Positions 1-6,456 of a DNA stretch of 11,925 nt are shown here, piece after piece. A program made the position numbers and the translations under genes. Source of the DNA: an uncultured Chloroflexota bacterium. Lineage in GTDB: Bacteria > Chloroflexota > Anaerolineae > B4-G1 > DUEL01. Each line of letters begins with the position of its first letter. Within the stretch, counting starts at the first letter, position 1. The notes below the pieces were generated by a model. The model worked only from the letters and a program-made list of their open reading frames with translations. It was not told the origin of the DNA and searched no databases. The stretch is from positions 1-11,925 of the forward strand of contig CAKZOY010000562.1 in NCBI GenBank assembly GCA_937138275.1, given 5' to 3'.

Positions 1-5
1 GCGCT

Positions 6-32
6 CCGGGGTGGGTTTGAAACCCACCCCGG
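6..32. terminator. Perfect 13-bp palindrome, possible terminator stem
   Basis: Positions 6-18 and 20-32 are perfect reverse complements around one central base, so about ten pairs could form around a loop of seven bases. No T-run follows on either strand, so it is not a textbook intrinsic terminator. It could be a bidirectional terminator, an mRNA 3'-end stabiliser or a protein-binding palindrome. Confidence 0.35.
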
Positions 33-105
33 CAGCCGGACGGTTTCGCGTCGGGCGGGGCGCTCCTGTCCCCTCTCCCTGTGCCCTGACGGGCAAGGGG
101 GGTAT

Positions 106-146
106 GGGATTTGCGGGCGGCGGCGAAGCCGCCGCCCGCAAATCCC
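106..146. terminator. Perfect 19-bp stem with 3-nt loop
   Basis: Positions 106-124 and 128-146 are exact reverse complements separated by the triplet gaa. The very GC-rich stem would form a stable hairpin about 130 nt after the GTPase stop codon. On the plus strand the following bases (gttctcttt) are only weakly T-rich, and on the minus strand there is no T-run. A factor-assisted or bidirectional terminator is the simplest reading; a dispersed palindromic repeat is the alternative. Confidence 0.4.
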
Positions 147-278
147 GTTCTCTTTCAGCGGAGGGCCCCCTGGAAAACCGACCCTACAGCCCCCCGGGGC
201 ATCGGCAACGAAAAAGCGGACACCGGAACGCCCGGAGACACCGGCCTCCGGAGGGATGGCGCCCGCCCTGAGAGATGT

Positions 279-818
279 TCACTCTTCGCTATCCATTGTT
301 TCCAGAATGGAGTACAGCAGTTCCAGGAGGACGTTTTTGACGCTTTCCTTATCCGTAGCGACGCACGGGAGAACTTTAACCGCTGGGTCAATGTGCAGTG
401 CAATGCGCAAATCCTCCGGAGGCCAGGCATCCTCCACATCCTGTTTGTTGGCTGCTACCACGTATGGGGTAGGTGCGTAGTTGCGAAAGGTTTCCAGGAT
501 CAGGCGGGCTTCTCGGAAAGTCTCCGGGCGGGTGCTATCCACGACCACCACAAAACCCAGCATCCCTTCGGAAAGAATTTCCCACATAAATTCAAAGCGA
601 CGCTGGCCGGGGGTACCGAACAGGTACAGAACCAGATCATCGTCCACCGTGATCCGCCCGAAGTCCATTGCTACGGTGGTTTCTTGTTTAATCGCCTGTT
701 CTTCGGAACGGCTGATTCTGGCTTCTGTAGCCACCACGTCTATTTCGCTGATGGAACGGATGAACTGTGTTTTGCCCGCCGCAAAGGGGCCAGTGACCAC
801 CATTTTAACGATCTGCAT
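279..818 (-). CDS. Small Ras-like GTPase (CvnD/MglA type)
   Basis: This 179-residue cytoplasmic protein is a P-loop GTPase of the bacterial MglA/CvnD group, which acts as a nucleotide-dependent switch with Roadblock-type partners. The P-loop GPFAAGKT is at residues 10-17, a switch I threonine lies at 47-48, the G3 region reads LFGTPGQ at 66-72, and the G4 motif NKQD is at 124-127. In G3 the usual aspartate of DxxG is a glycine. From memory, CvnD-type GTPases share the LFGTPGQ form, so this looks like a family trait and not decay. The ATG directly abuts the TAA of the upstream DUF4388 gene (TAAATG), and GGGAG about 7 nt upstream is the ribosome binding site, which implies coupled translation. 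The regulated process cannot be read from the sequence. Confidence 0.9.
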   Translation of the reverse strand: MQIVKMVVTGPFAAGKTQFIRSISEIDVVATEARISRSEEQAIKQETTVAMDFGRITVDDDLVLYLFGTPGQRRFEFMWEILSEGMLGFVVVVDSTRPETFREARLILETFRNYAPTPYVVAANKQDVEDAWPPEDLRIALHIDPAVKVLPCVATDKESVKNVLLELLYSILETMDSEE

Positions 819-1655
819 TTACAACTCCCGGATGCGGTCTATGAGTCTTTGAACGATGCTGCGTTTGACGGCCGGGCGCCGTTGAACGGGGGATACAACC
901 GTTGGTGCAGGAACGCCTGGTGCTGGCTTGATCTCTATCCCCTCCGGAGGAATCAACTCCACCAATCCGGCCTGCAGGAGGCCGTAGACGATCCGCCGAA
1001 TCTGGAAATCGTTCATGTTGTTGTACTGAGCGATTTGCCGGATGGTGTTGCGGGGGTTGATAAAAGAAATCACCCGCCACTCTTCCACCGTCAGGTTGAT
1101 GGTCCGCAGACGGGCGTCGGGACGGTCGGTGAAACGGAGCGCCACATCCAGGTTGGGTAACTCTTCCTGAAGGCGTTCCCATTCTTTGAGGCGACGGGTA
1201 CCTTCCATAATCACGTTTTCCAGGTCAATGGAAACGGTGACCCGTCCTTCCACCGGGAGGGCGTTGGGCTCAAAACGGAAAACCCCTTCAGGCCAGGTAA
1301 ACAGTTTGTAGACGACCTCCAGAACGTGCGTGCGCACACTGTCTACGATGTCCTTTTGCGTCACATACCCCGCGTTGCTCAGAAGCACGCCCAGTTCCCG
1401 GTCGTCTTTGATGTCGGAGCGGGCCCGGATGGTGCGGGCCAGTTCCTCGCTGATCTTGCCTGCTCTCTGGAGAATGGAAACCAGACGGTCATCCTGGCCG
1501 TCCAGAGTGGCGTAGATGAGTTTGCCCTCGCGAAAGCAAAGGCGGGCCTGGTCCCGTGGCGTCTCCACGACCAGCATTCCCGTCTTGCGCGCCAGGTTTA
1601 TAAGATGAAGTAGCTGGGTTGCGCTAAAGTCTTGCAGATTTCCTTTTAGTGCCAT
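819..1655 (-). CDS. DUF4388 (PATAN) domain protein
   Basis: The 278-residue protein begins with a DUF4388/PATAN-type domain (about residues 1-100, opening MALKGNLQDFSATQLLHLI, with a typical GKLIYA strand). This domain is associated with bacterial two-component and GTPase signalling. A second part, about residues 187-240 (TVEEWRVISFI to YGLLQAGLVEL), resembles a winged helix. A Pro/Val-rich linker (about 245-262) and a short basic tail end the protein. No catalytic motif is visible, so it is probably an adaptor or regulator. It is the first gene after a near-consensus promoter and its stop codon touches the GTPase start, so the two products probably work together. The partner assignment is inferred from gene order. 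Confidence 0.85.
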   Translation of the reverse strand: MALKGNLQDFSATQLLHLINLARKTGMLVVETPRDQARLCFREGKLIYATLDGQDDRLVSILQRAGKISEELARTIRARSDIKDDRELGVLLSNAGYVTQKDIVDSVRTHVLEVVYKLFTWPEGVFRFEPNALPVEGRVTVSIDLENVIMEGTRRLKEWERLQEELPNLDVALRFTDRPDARLRTINLTVEEWRVISFINPRNTIRQIAQYNNMNDFQIRRIVYGLLQAGLVELIPPEGIEIKPAPGVPAPTVVSPVQRRPAVKRSIVQRLIDRIREL

Positions 1656-1715
1656 ACACCGCCTGCCTTTGCAGCGGGTTGTATTTGGAATAGCCCAAAA
1701 GTTTCACTAAGATGG

Positions 1716-1744
1716 ATTATACCCTTGCTTGTCAAACAAGTCAA
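1716..1744 (-). promoter_or_regulatory. Sigma70-type promoter for the DUF4388-GTPase pair
   Basis: On the minus strand a -35 box TTGACT (1739-1744) is followed by a 17-nt spacer and a perfect -10 box TATAAT (1716-1721). The -35 box starts at the base right after the guaA stop codon. Transcription would begin near position 1709, giving a leader of about 53 nt before the DUF4388 ATG at 1655. This makes the pair a unit separate from guaA. Confidence 0.85.
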
Positions 1745-3283
1745 CTATTCCCATTCTATCGTCGCCGGGGGTTTGGGGGTGATGTCGTAGACAACCCGAT
1801 TCACCCCAGCCACTTCGTTCACAATCCGGTTGCCGATGCGCGCCAGTAACTCCGGGTCCAACCGGGCCCAGTCGGCGGTCATAAAATCTTCGGTGGTGAC
1901 CACCCGAAGGGCGATGACCTCCTCATAGGTTCGCCCGTCTCCCATCACCCCCACGCTGCGCACGGGCAGGAGAACGGCAAAGGCCTGCTGGGTGGCCCGC
2001 AGGAGCCCCGCGCGCTCCAGTTCCTCCAGAAGGACGGCATCGGCCGCCCGAAGCGTTTCCAGCCGCTCCCAGGTCACCGCACCCAGTACCCGCACCGCCA
2101 GCCCCGGTCCGGGGAACGGCTGCCGCCAGACAATTTCCGGGGGCAGCCCCAGTATCTCGCCCACCGCGCGGACCTCGTCCTTGAACAAATACCGCAGCGG
2201 TTCCACCAGTTGCAGGTGCATTTGCTCCGGCAGCCCGCCGACATTGTGGTGGGTCTTGATCCGGCGCGCCCCGGGCCGGTCCGGCGCTGCCGATTCTATG
2301 ACGTCGGGGTACAGGGTGCCTTGGGCCAGAAAATCCACCCGTCCCAGACGCCGGGCCTCCCGCTCAAAGACCCGGATGAACCGTTCGCCCACGATGCGCC
2401 GTTTCATCTCCGGGTCGGTGACTCCCTCCAGGGCGCTCAGAAACTCCTCCGTCGCATCCACCGCTACCAGGGGCATTCCCATCCGGTCCCGAAATGTGCG
2501 CACGACCTGCTCCGGCTCCCCCCGACGCATCAGGCCAGTGTTGACAAAGATGCAGGTGAGACGGTCTCCGATGGCTCGATGAACGAGGGTGGCGGTCACA
2601 GCGGAATCCACGCCCCCGCTGAGCGCGCAGAGGACTCGCCCATCGCCCACCTGCGCGCGAATGGCGGTGATTGCCTCTTCTATAAAGGTCGCCGGTGTCC
2701 AGGTGGGGGCGCAGCCGCAGATTTCCCGCACAAAGTGGCGCAGGATATCCGCGCCAGCGGGGGTATGAACCACTTCGGGGTGGAACTGGACGCCGTAGAT
2801 GGGGCGTTGCGGATCGCCCATCGCCGCGATGGGAGAATTGGCGCTGCGGGCCAGGGCGATGAACCCCGGTGGCAGCATCTCTACCTGGTCGCCGTGGCTC
2901 ATCCAGACCTGGGGGCGATTCTGCAAGGGCATCAGCAGGGGATGGGGGTGAAGGACTTCCACCGGGGTGGGGCCGTATTCCCGACGGACTGCCGCAGTGA
3001 CCCGCCCGCCCAGGGTGTGGGCCAGGAGTTGCATACCGTAGCAAATGCCTAAGACCGGCTGCCCGCTTTGCAGAACGTAGGGAGGGAGCGAGGGCGCACC
3101 CGGTTCGTAGACGCTGGCTGGTCCACCGGAGAGGATGAAGCCGCGCGGGTGAAGGGCTGATACCCGTTCAGCCGGAGCGTCCCAGGGGAAGAGTTCACAA
3201 TAGACCTGGGCCTCGCGCACCCGTCGGGCGATCAGTTGCGTGGTCTGGGAGCCGAAATCCAGAATGACAATGGTATCGTGCAT
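1745..3283 (-). CDS. guaA: GMP synthase (glutamine-hydrolysing)
   Basis: GuaA aminates XMP to GMP using ATP and ammonia released from glutamine, the last step of guanine nucleotide synthesis. The 512-residue length is normal for the family. The N-terminal class I glutamine amidotransferase domain has its nucleophile Cys81 (GICYG) and the catalytic His168 and Glu170 (QFHPE). The ATP pyrophosphatase domain has the PP-loop SGGVDS at 222-227. The C-terminal dimerisation domain carries the conserved FPGPGLAVR segment and ends in the typical KPPATIEWE. All key residues are intact. It starts 18 nt after the xpt stop, so it is probably the last gene of the epimerase-dinB-xpt-guaA operon. The ribosome binding site is weak, which fits translation helped by the gene upstream. 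Confidence 0.98.
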   Translation of the reverse strand: MHDTIVILDFGSQTTQLIARRVREAQVYCELFPWDAPAERVSALHPRGFILSGGPASVYEPGAPSLPPYVLQSGQPVLGICYGMQLLAHTLGGRVTAAVRREYGPTPVEVLHPHPLLMPLQNRPQVWMSHGDQVEMLPPGFIALARSANSPIAAMGDPQRPIYGVQFHPEVVHTPAGADILRHFVREICGCAPTWTPATFIEEAITAIRAQVGDGRVLCALSGGVDSAVTATLVHRAIGDRLTCIFVNTGLMRRGEPEQVVRTFRDRMGMPLVAVDATEEFLSALEGVTDPEMKRRIVGERFIRVFEREARRLGRVDFLAQGTLYPDVIESAAPDRPGARRIKTHHNVGGLPEQMHLQLVEPLRYLFKDEVRAVGEILGLPPEIVWRQPFPGPGLAVRVLGAVTWERLETLRAADAVLLEELERAGLLRATQQAFAVLLPVRSVGVMGDGRTYEEVIALRVVTTEDFMTADWARLDPELLARIGNRIVNEVAGVNRVVYDITPKPPATIEWE

Positions 3284-3301
3284 AGATAGTCGCCCGTACC
3301 A

Positions 3302-3874
3302 TTATTCTGCCAGGATGATTTGCCCCTCCCGCATATCGGTGATGGTGACCAGCGCTTCAATGGGGACGTTTAAATGGGCCAGGGCTTCCCGTCCGCCTTC
3401 AAATCGTTTTTCAATCAGGACGCCGATACCTACCACCTGGCTTCCCGCCTTGTGTACCAGCCGGACCAGGGCGGCGATGGTCAGGCCGGTGGCGAGGAAA
3501 TCGTCCACAATCAGTACCCGCTCGCCGGGGCCCAGGTACTCCGGCGAGACCATCAGCAGGACTTCCAGCCCCTTGGTGTGCGAAGGGGCGCTTTCCACGT
3601 AGACCGGTTCCATCATCGTGATGGGTTTCCTTTTGCGGGCATAGAGGACCGGTAATCCCAGGACCAGGCCAGTTGTCAGGGCGGGCGCGATGCCGGAAAC
3701 CTCAGCGGTCAGTATCTTGGTCGCTCCAACGGGGGCAAAACGGCGGGCCAGTTCGGCTCCGGCGCGCTGCATCAGTTCCGGGTCTATCTGGTGGTTGATG
3801 AACCCGTCTACTTTCAGGATGCCGTTGCCCAGGTCTCGTCCTTCGGCCAGGATGCGACGTTTCAGTTCTTCCAA
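3302..3874 (-). CDS. xpt: Xanthine phosphoribosyltransferase
   Basis: Xpt salvages xanthine by joining it to PRPP to form XMP, the substrate of the neighbouring GuaA. The PRPP-binding motif VLIVDDFLATG lies in the C-terminal half, and the N-terminal stretch LKVDGFINHQIDPELM is a family hallmark. I set the start at the TTG at 3872-3874 because AGGAGG (3880-3885) sits 5 nt upstream. The resulting N-terminus MEELKRRI resembles the Bacillus subtilis Xpt start as I recall it. That gives 190 residues, close to the usual length. An upstream in-frame TTG at 3896-3898 would add eight residues but has no good ribosome binding site. The gene follows the DinB-family gene closely and precedes guaA by 18 nt. 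No purine riboswitch is seen ahead of it. Confidence 0.95.
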   Translation of the reverse strand: MEELKRRILAEGRDLGNGILKVDGFINHQIDPELMQRAGAELARRFAPVGATKILTAEVSGIAPALTTGLVLGLPVLYARKRKPITMMEPVYVESAPSHTKGLEVLLMVSPEYLGPGERVLIVDDFLATGLTIAALVRLVHKAGSQVVGIGVLIEKRFEGGREALAHLNVPIEALVTITDMREGQIILAE

Positions 3875-3879
3875 CGGCA

Positions 3880-3885
3880 CCTCCT
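3880..3885 (-). promoter_or_regulatory. Strong RBS fixing the xpt TTG start
   Basis: On the minus strand AGGAGG is followed by five bases (GTGCC) and then TTG. This is the best Shine-Dalgarno match near the gene and supports initiation at 3874 instead of at the TTG at 3898. Confidence 0.75.
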
Positions 3886-3903
3886 GTGCGAGGGGCAAAG
3901 CAT

Positions 3904-4380
3904 CTATCCTCCCAGCGCGTTCATCAGGTCGCGCATGTGCATCAGTTGGTGACCGTAAATGGCGTTAATGAATGTCTCCAGGTTGATTTCTCCCAGGGCC
4001 GGATGGCGGCCGACGCGGTCCAGGTCCTCGTCGGTCAGGGTGGCAACCCATTCCATGGTGCGCTGGCGGACGGCAACCAGATCGGCCAGGAGTTGCTCCG
4101 GTGGGACATCGGCCAGTCGGCGCTGTTCTGCCTCGTTGTACGCGTCGTAGTCAAACCCCTCGGGCGCGCCCGGCCCTCCGGCGGCGATATCCTGCGCCAG
4201 GCGGAGAAGCCCCTCCTCGGAGGAGACGAAGTGGGCCAGCAGGTCCCGAACTGTCCAGGGGTACGGTGTTTCATAGAGGATGACCCCCCACTGGGCGGGG
4301 TGGATGGATTGAAAAATGGCCAGGGTTTTATCCAGACCTTTTTGCAGACGGGCTTTCAGCGTCTTCACTCTTGGGTTCAC
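3904..4380 (-). CDS. DinB-family (DinB/YfiT four-helix bundle) protein
   Basis: This 158-residue protein has the DinB/YfiT pattern: a four-helix bundle with a metal-binding histidine triad. His50 lies in TVRDLLAHF, and His144 and His148 form HxxxH in YGHQLMHMRDL near the C-terminus. Family members are metal-dependent enzymes, including some thiol transferases, but most have no known reaction, so no specific function is assigned. The start is a GTG with AGGAG about 6 nt upstream. The gene sits between the epimerase (43-nt gap) and xpt (29 nt to the preferred start), so it probably shares their transcript. A link to purine salvage or sugar metabolism is not evident from the sequence. Confidence 0.85.
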   Translation of the reverse strand: MNPRVKTLKARLQKGLDKTLAIFQSIHPAQWGVILYETPYPWTVRDLLAHFVSSEEGLLRLAQDIAAGGPGAPEGFDYDAYNEAEQRRLADVPPEQLLADLVAVRQRTMEWVATLTDEDLDRVGRHPALGEINLETFINAIYGHQLMHMRDLMNALGG

Positions 4381-4423
4381 TGGTGTCTCCTATTTCTTCA
4401 GTGAAGGCTTCTCTGCCTCGGCA

Positions 4424-5344
4424 TCAGGTGGCGACAAGACGGGCCAGACCCTCTTCCAGCCCGACCGAAGGCTGCCAGCCCAGGAGGGCCCGGGCCCGGT
4501 GCGGGTCCCCCGCGGAACGGTGCACCTCTCCCGCGCGCGGAGGAGCAAATACCGGCTCCAGGTGAGTCCCCAGGGCTCGATTGAGCAGGGTGACCAGTTG
4601 AATTACCGGGGTTTCTTCCCCCCGGGATACATTGAGGACCGCTCCCGCCAGACCGTCCTGCTCCCCGGCCCGTAGCATCGCAGCGACCACGTCGCCCACA
4701 AAGATGAAGTCCCGCGTCTGGGAACCGTCCCCATAAACGACCGGTGGCAGATTCTGCCGCATCCGTCCGAGGAAAATGCTGATGACCCCGGAGTAGGGGC
4801 TGTGGGGGTCCTGCCGGGGGCCGTAGACATTAAAGAAACGCAGGACGACGGTACGGAGGCCGTAAGCGCTCTGATAGGTCTGGCAAAGGGCCTCTCCGGC
4901 GACCTTGCTGGCCGCGTAGGGAGAAAGGGGACGGGGCGGGAGGTCTTCCGGAAGGGGGAGGTTGGAGTGGTCACCGTATACGGCGGCGGAGGATGCGAAA
5001 AGGCAGCGGCGTGTGCCTGCCCGGCGGGCGGCCTCCAGCAGATTCAGAGTTCCCCCTATATTCACGTCCATCGTCTCGCGCGGGGCTTCCAGCGAGGCCT
5101 GAACCGAGACAATGGCAGCCAGATGGGCGATGACCTCCACTCCATCCGTCGCAGACTCCACCATCCGGGGATCGCGAATGTCGCCTTCTATGATTTCAAT
5201 CCGGTCCCGCACAGGGGCCAGATTTTCCCAACGTCCGGTGGAAAAATTATCCAGTACTCGTACCGATGCGCCGCGGGTGACCAGTGCTTCTACAAGATGA
5301 GAGCCAATAAACCCGGCGCCGCCTGTAATCAACCACCGAGTCAT
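4424..5344 (-). CDS. NAD-dependent nucleotide-sugar epimerase/dehydratase
   Basis: This is an extended short-chain dehydrogenase of the UDP-glucose 4-epimerase type, which interconverts or dehydrates nucleotide sugars for polysaccharide or glycolipid synthesis. The Rossmann motif GGAGFIG is at residues 8-14, Asp32 is placed to bind the NAD ribose, and the active site has Ser118/Ser119, Tyr143 and Lys147 (YAASK). The 306-residue length is typical. The start chosen is the second of two nearby ATGs, because AAGG lies 7 nt before it; the ATG at 5350 would add two residues. It is the first gene after a strong promoter. The exact substrate (GalE-like, WbpP-like or other) cannot be settled from sequence alone. 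Confidence 0.9.
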   Translation of the reverse strand: MTRWLITGGAGFIGSHLVEALVTRGASVRVLDNFSTGRWENLAPVRDRIEIIEGDIRDPRMVESATDGVEVIAHLAAIVSVQASLEAPRETMDVNIGGTLNLLEAARRAGTRRCLFASSAAVYGDHSNLPLPEDLPPRPLSPYAASKVAGEALCQTYQSAYGLRTVVLRFFNVYGPRQDPHSPYSGVISIFLGRMRQNLPPVVYGDGSQTRDFIFVGDVVAAMLRAGEQDGLAGAVLNVSRGEETPVIQLVTLLNRALGTHLEPVFAPPRAGEVHRSAGDPHRARALLGWQPSVGLEEGLARLVAT

Positions 5345-5456
5345 CTCCATGCCTTTGTGGGAAGATTGGTCTCGTGGCGCTTACACTCCGGTGGGTGCTA
5401 CGCTGCTTCGCTTTCTTCCCTCTCCCGCAGCGGAGGCTGCTGGAAAAGTTACGAAA

Positions 5457-5484
5457 ATTTTACATCCGACTGACATATTGTCAA
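5457..5484 (-). promoter_or_regulatory. Promoter of the epimerase-dinB-xpt-guaA unit
   Basis: On the minus strand a consensus -35 box TTGACA (5479-5484) is followed by a 16-nt spacer and TAAAAT (5457-5462). Transcription would start near 5450, leaving a leader of roughly 105 nt before the epimerase ATG. The promoter lies just beyond the tRNA-Glu terminator, so it starts a new unit. Confidence 0.75.
5471..5483. promoter_or_regulatory. 13-bp dyad overlapping the -35 box, possible operator
   Basis: The sequence tgaca-tat-tgtca is a perfect dyad with 5-bp arms. It covers most of the -35 box of the epimerase promoter. A repressor bound here would block RNA polymerase. The arms are short, so chance or simple overlap with the hexamer is possible. 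Confidence 0.35.
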
Positions 5485-5495
5485 GAGAAGTATAC

Positions 5496-5518
5496 AAAAA
5501 AGCCCCCAACCCGGGGGC
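5496..5518 (-). terminator. Intrinsic terminator after tRNA-Glu
   Basis: On the minus strand GCCCCC, a 5-nt loop and GGGGGC form a 6-bp GC stem (5502-5507 with 5513-5518), followed by six T residues (5501-5496). It starts about 14 nt after the tRNA-Glu 3' end and is the clearest rho-independent terminator in the window. Confidence 0.9.
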
Positions 5519-5531
5519 CTGGAGGGGGGTG

Positions 5532-5605
5532 TACCCCCAACGGGATTTGAACCCGTGTTTCAGGCTTGAAAGGCCTGTGTCCTAACCTGGCTAGACGATG
5601 GGGGC
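5532..5605 (-). tRNA. tRNA-Glu (anticodon TTC)
   Basis: The minus-strand sequence folds into a cloverleaf. The acceptor stem GCCCCCA (5605-5599) pairs with TGGGGGT (5539-5533), with a G-U first pair. The anticodon stem CAGGC/GCCTG encloses loop CTTTCAA with anticodon TTC, and the T-arm is ACGGG-TTCAAAT-CCCGT. The discriminator is A at 5532 and CCA is not encoded. It has its own promoter upstream and terminator downstream. Confidence 0.95.
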
Positions 5606-5619
5606 ATTGAGCGGAAAAT

Positions 5620-5647
5620 ATTGTACCATAAAGCCCCCTGTCGTCAA
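5620..5647 (-). promoter_or_regulatory. Promoter of tRNA-Glu
   Basis: On the minus strand -35 TTGACG (5642-5647), a 16-nt spacer and -10 TACAAT (5620-5625), preceded by TGG as an extended -10, point to a start about 8 nt before the tRNA. The -35 box overlaps the TGA stop (5644-5646) of the small basic ORF. Confidence 0.8.
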
Positions 5648-5811
5648 GTCGGGAAATGGCACCGCCGCCGACGGAGAACCCGCCGCAGGAGGTGTCGCAA
5701 ACGCTGAATTCGCAGGAGGTCTCCTGGACGGACGCGATCGGTGTTCTGGGAGATGGGCTTTTCTTTCCCCCAACGTCGTTGCCGTGAGGTGGTGAGAGGG
5801 ATGGAATTCAT
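5644..5811 (-). CDS. Small highly basic protein, 55 residues, unknown
   Basis: An ATG at 5809-5811 is preceded by GGGAGGAGAA, one of the best Shine-Dalgarno sites in the window, and starts 19 nt after the stop of the Roadblock-like gene. The reading frame runs 55 residues to a TGA at 5644-5646. It begins MNSIPLTTSRQRRWGKEKP and its C-terminal part is very rich in Arg and Leu (LRHLLRRVLRRRRCHF). I recognise no family. The composition would suit a nucleic-acid-binding or membrane-associated amphipathic peptide, which is inference only. GC-rich DNA often gives Arg-rich spurious frames, so the case rests on the ribosome binding site and position. Confidence 0.45.
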   Translation of the reverse strand: MNSIPLTTSRQRRWGKEKPISQNTDRVRPGDLLRIQRLRHLLRRVLRRRRCHFPT

Positions 5812-5830
5812 TTCTCCTCCCTAATGGTAG

Positions 5831-6340
5831 TTACTCATCCAGCCACAGCCCCAACGCGCGCGCTTGCTCCGGCGTCAGGGAGGTTGTCTTTCTCCTTTCC
5901 GTTTCCGCCTCTTCCAGAGGGGGCATCAGATGGATCAGTTCCTGCAGGGTGCGCCGCAGGAATAGCCATACGATGCCCAGGCGACGGGGGGGAGGCTGGC
6001 GGGTAACTACGATGAGCAGGAGCGAGTTGCGGGCTGCCACTCCAACAAAGATCTGGTGAAGGTTCCCTTCATAATGGTGCAAACTGATGCCGGCCCCATC
6101 CCCGATATGGTGTCCCAAACGGCGAGTCAAAACGGTCTCTTCCACCAGGAGAGGCAGAAGTTTTTCCGTCAGGATTTCTTCCGCGATACCGGTTTGGGCG
6201 ACGACTTCGCCTCTGTTATTGGCCAATAATACGCATTCCCCTCCCACTCCGCGCTGCAGGGTTGCCAGAATCTGCTGAACCCTTTCCATCCAGCCGGGAG
6301 ATAAGAGGAGATGAGAGGGAAATATGGAAAACTCGCTCAT
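5831..6340 (-). CDS. Roadblock/LC7-like protein
   Basis: This 169-residue cytoplasmic protein resembles the Roadblock/LC7 (MglB/CvnB) fold. A helix (WMERVQQILATLQR) is followed by a strand-turn pair with a small ligand-like element (CVLLANNRGEVVAQTG) and later strands such as LHQIFVGVAA and LLLIVV. Roadblock proteins typically bind and regulate small Ras-like GTPases of the kind encoded at 279-818. The C-terminal 50 residues form a charged helix extension. The ATG at 6340 has GGAGGG about 9 nt upstream; a longer frame to 6415 lacks this support. It lies 116 nt after the response regulator gene, with no clear promoter between. Sequence similarity is moderate, so the family call is probable, not certain. 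Confidence 0.7.
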   Translation of the reverse strand: MSEFSIFPSHLLLSPGWMERVQQILATLQRGVGGECVLLANNRGEVVAQTGIAEEILTEKLLPLLVEETVLTRRLGHHIGDGAGISLHHYEGNLHQIFVGVAARNSLLLIVVTRQPPPRRLGIVWLFLRRTLQELIHLMPPLEEAETERRKTTSLTPEQARALGLWLDE

Positions 6341-6456
6341 TCTGTTGATTCCCTCCAGAAACGCTTCAGCGCCCGGTCGGGAGCCGGTGCTGCTGGGCTG
6401 CCCGTAGCGTACCACAGAATGAGCGGGAAGGGGATTGCGAAGCCGTTACGATTTGG

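Larger units (their letters stand above)
1..278. other. Non-coding left end with two palindromes
   Basis: I see no convincing gene in this stretch, which lies downstream of the GTPase gene stop codon. Short open frames on both strands lack ribosome binding sites and recognisable domains. It does contain two long perfect inverted repeats, listed separately. It may be the 3' untranslated and terminator region of the DUF4388-GTPase unit, or a spacer before the next gene beyond the window edge. Confidence 0.6.

Noticed and set aside
111..1160. Plus-strand open frame of 349 residues
   Set aside because: It lies opposite the GTPase and DUF4388 genes, has no domain or ribosome binding site, and its His/Gly-rich composition is that of an antisense reading.
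1722..1744. Short inverted repeat cttgt/acaag in the DUF4388 promoter spacer as an operator
   Set aside because: Arms of 5 bp with a 3-nt centre in a spacer are too short to separate from chance.
3875..3898. Upstream TTG start for Xpt
   Set aside because: AGGAGG sits inside this stretch at the right distance for the later TTG, and the shorter N-terminus matches the family.
5345..5450. Purine riboswitch in the operon leader
   Set aside because: I see no conserved three-way junction core or expression-platform terminator; only a weak 5-bp stem is visible.
6341..6415. Longer start for the Roadblock-like protein
   Set aside because: The extra 25 residues have no ribosome binding site, while GGAGGG precedes the ATG at 6340.
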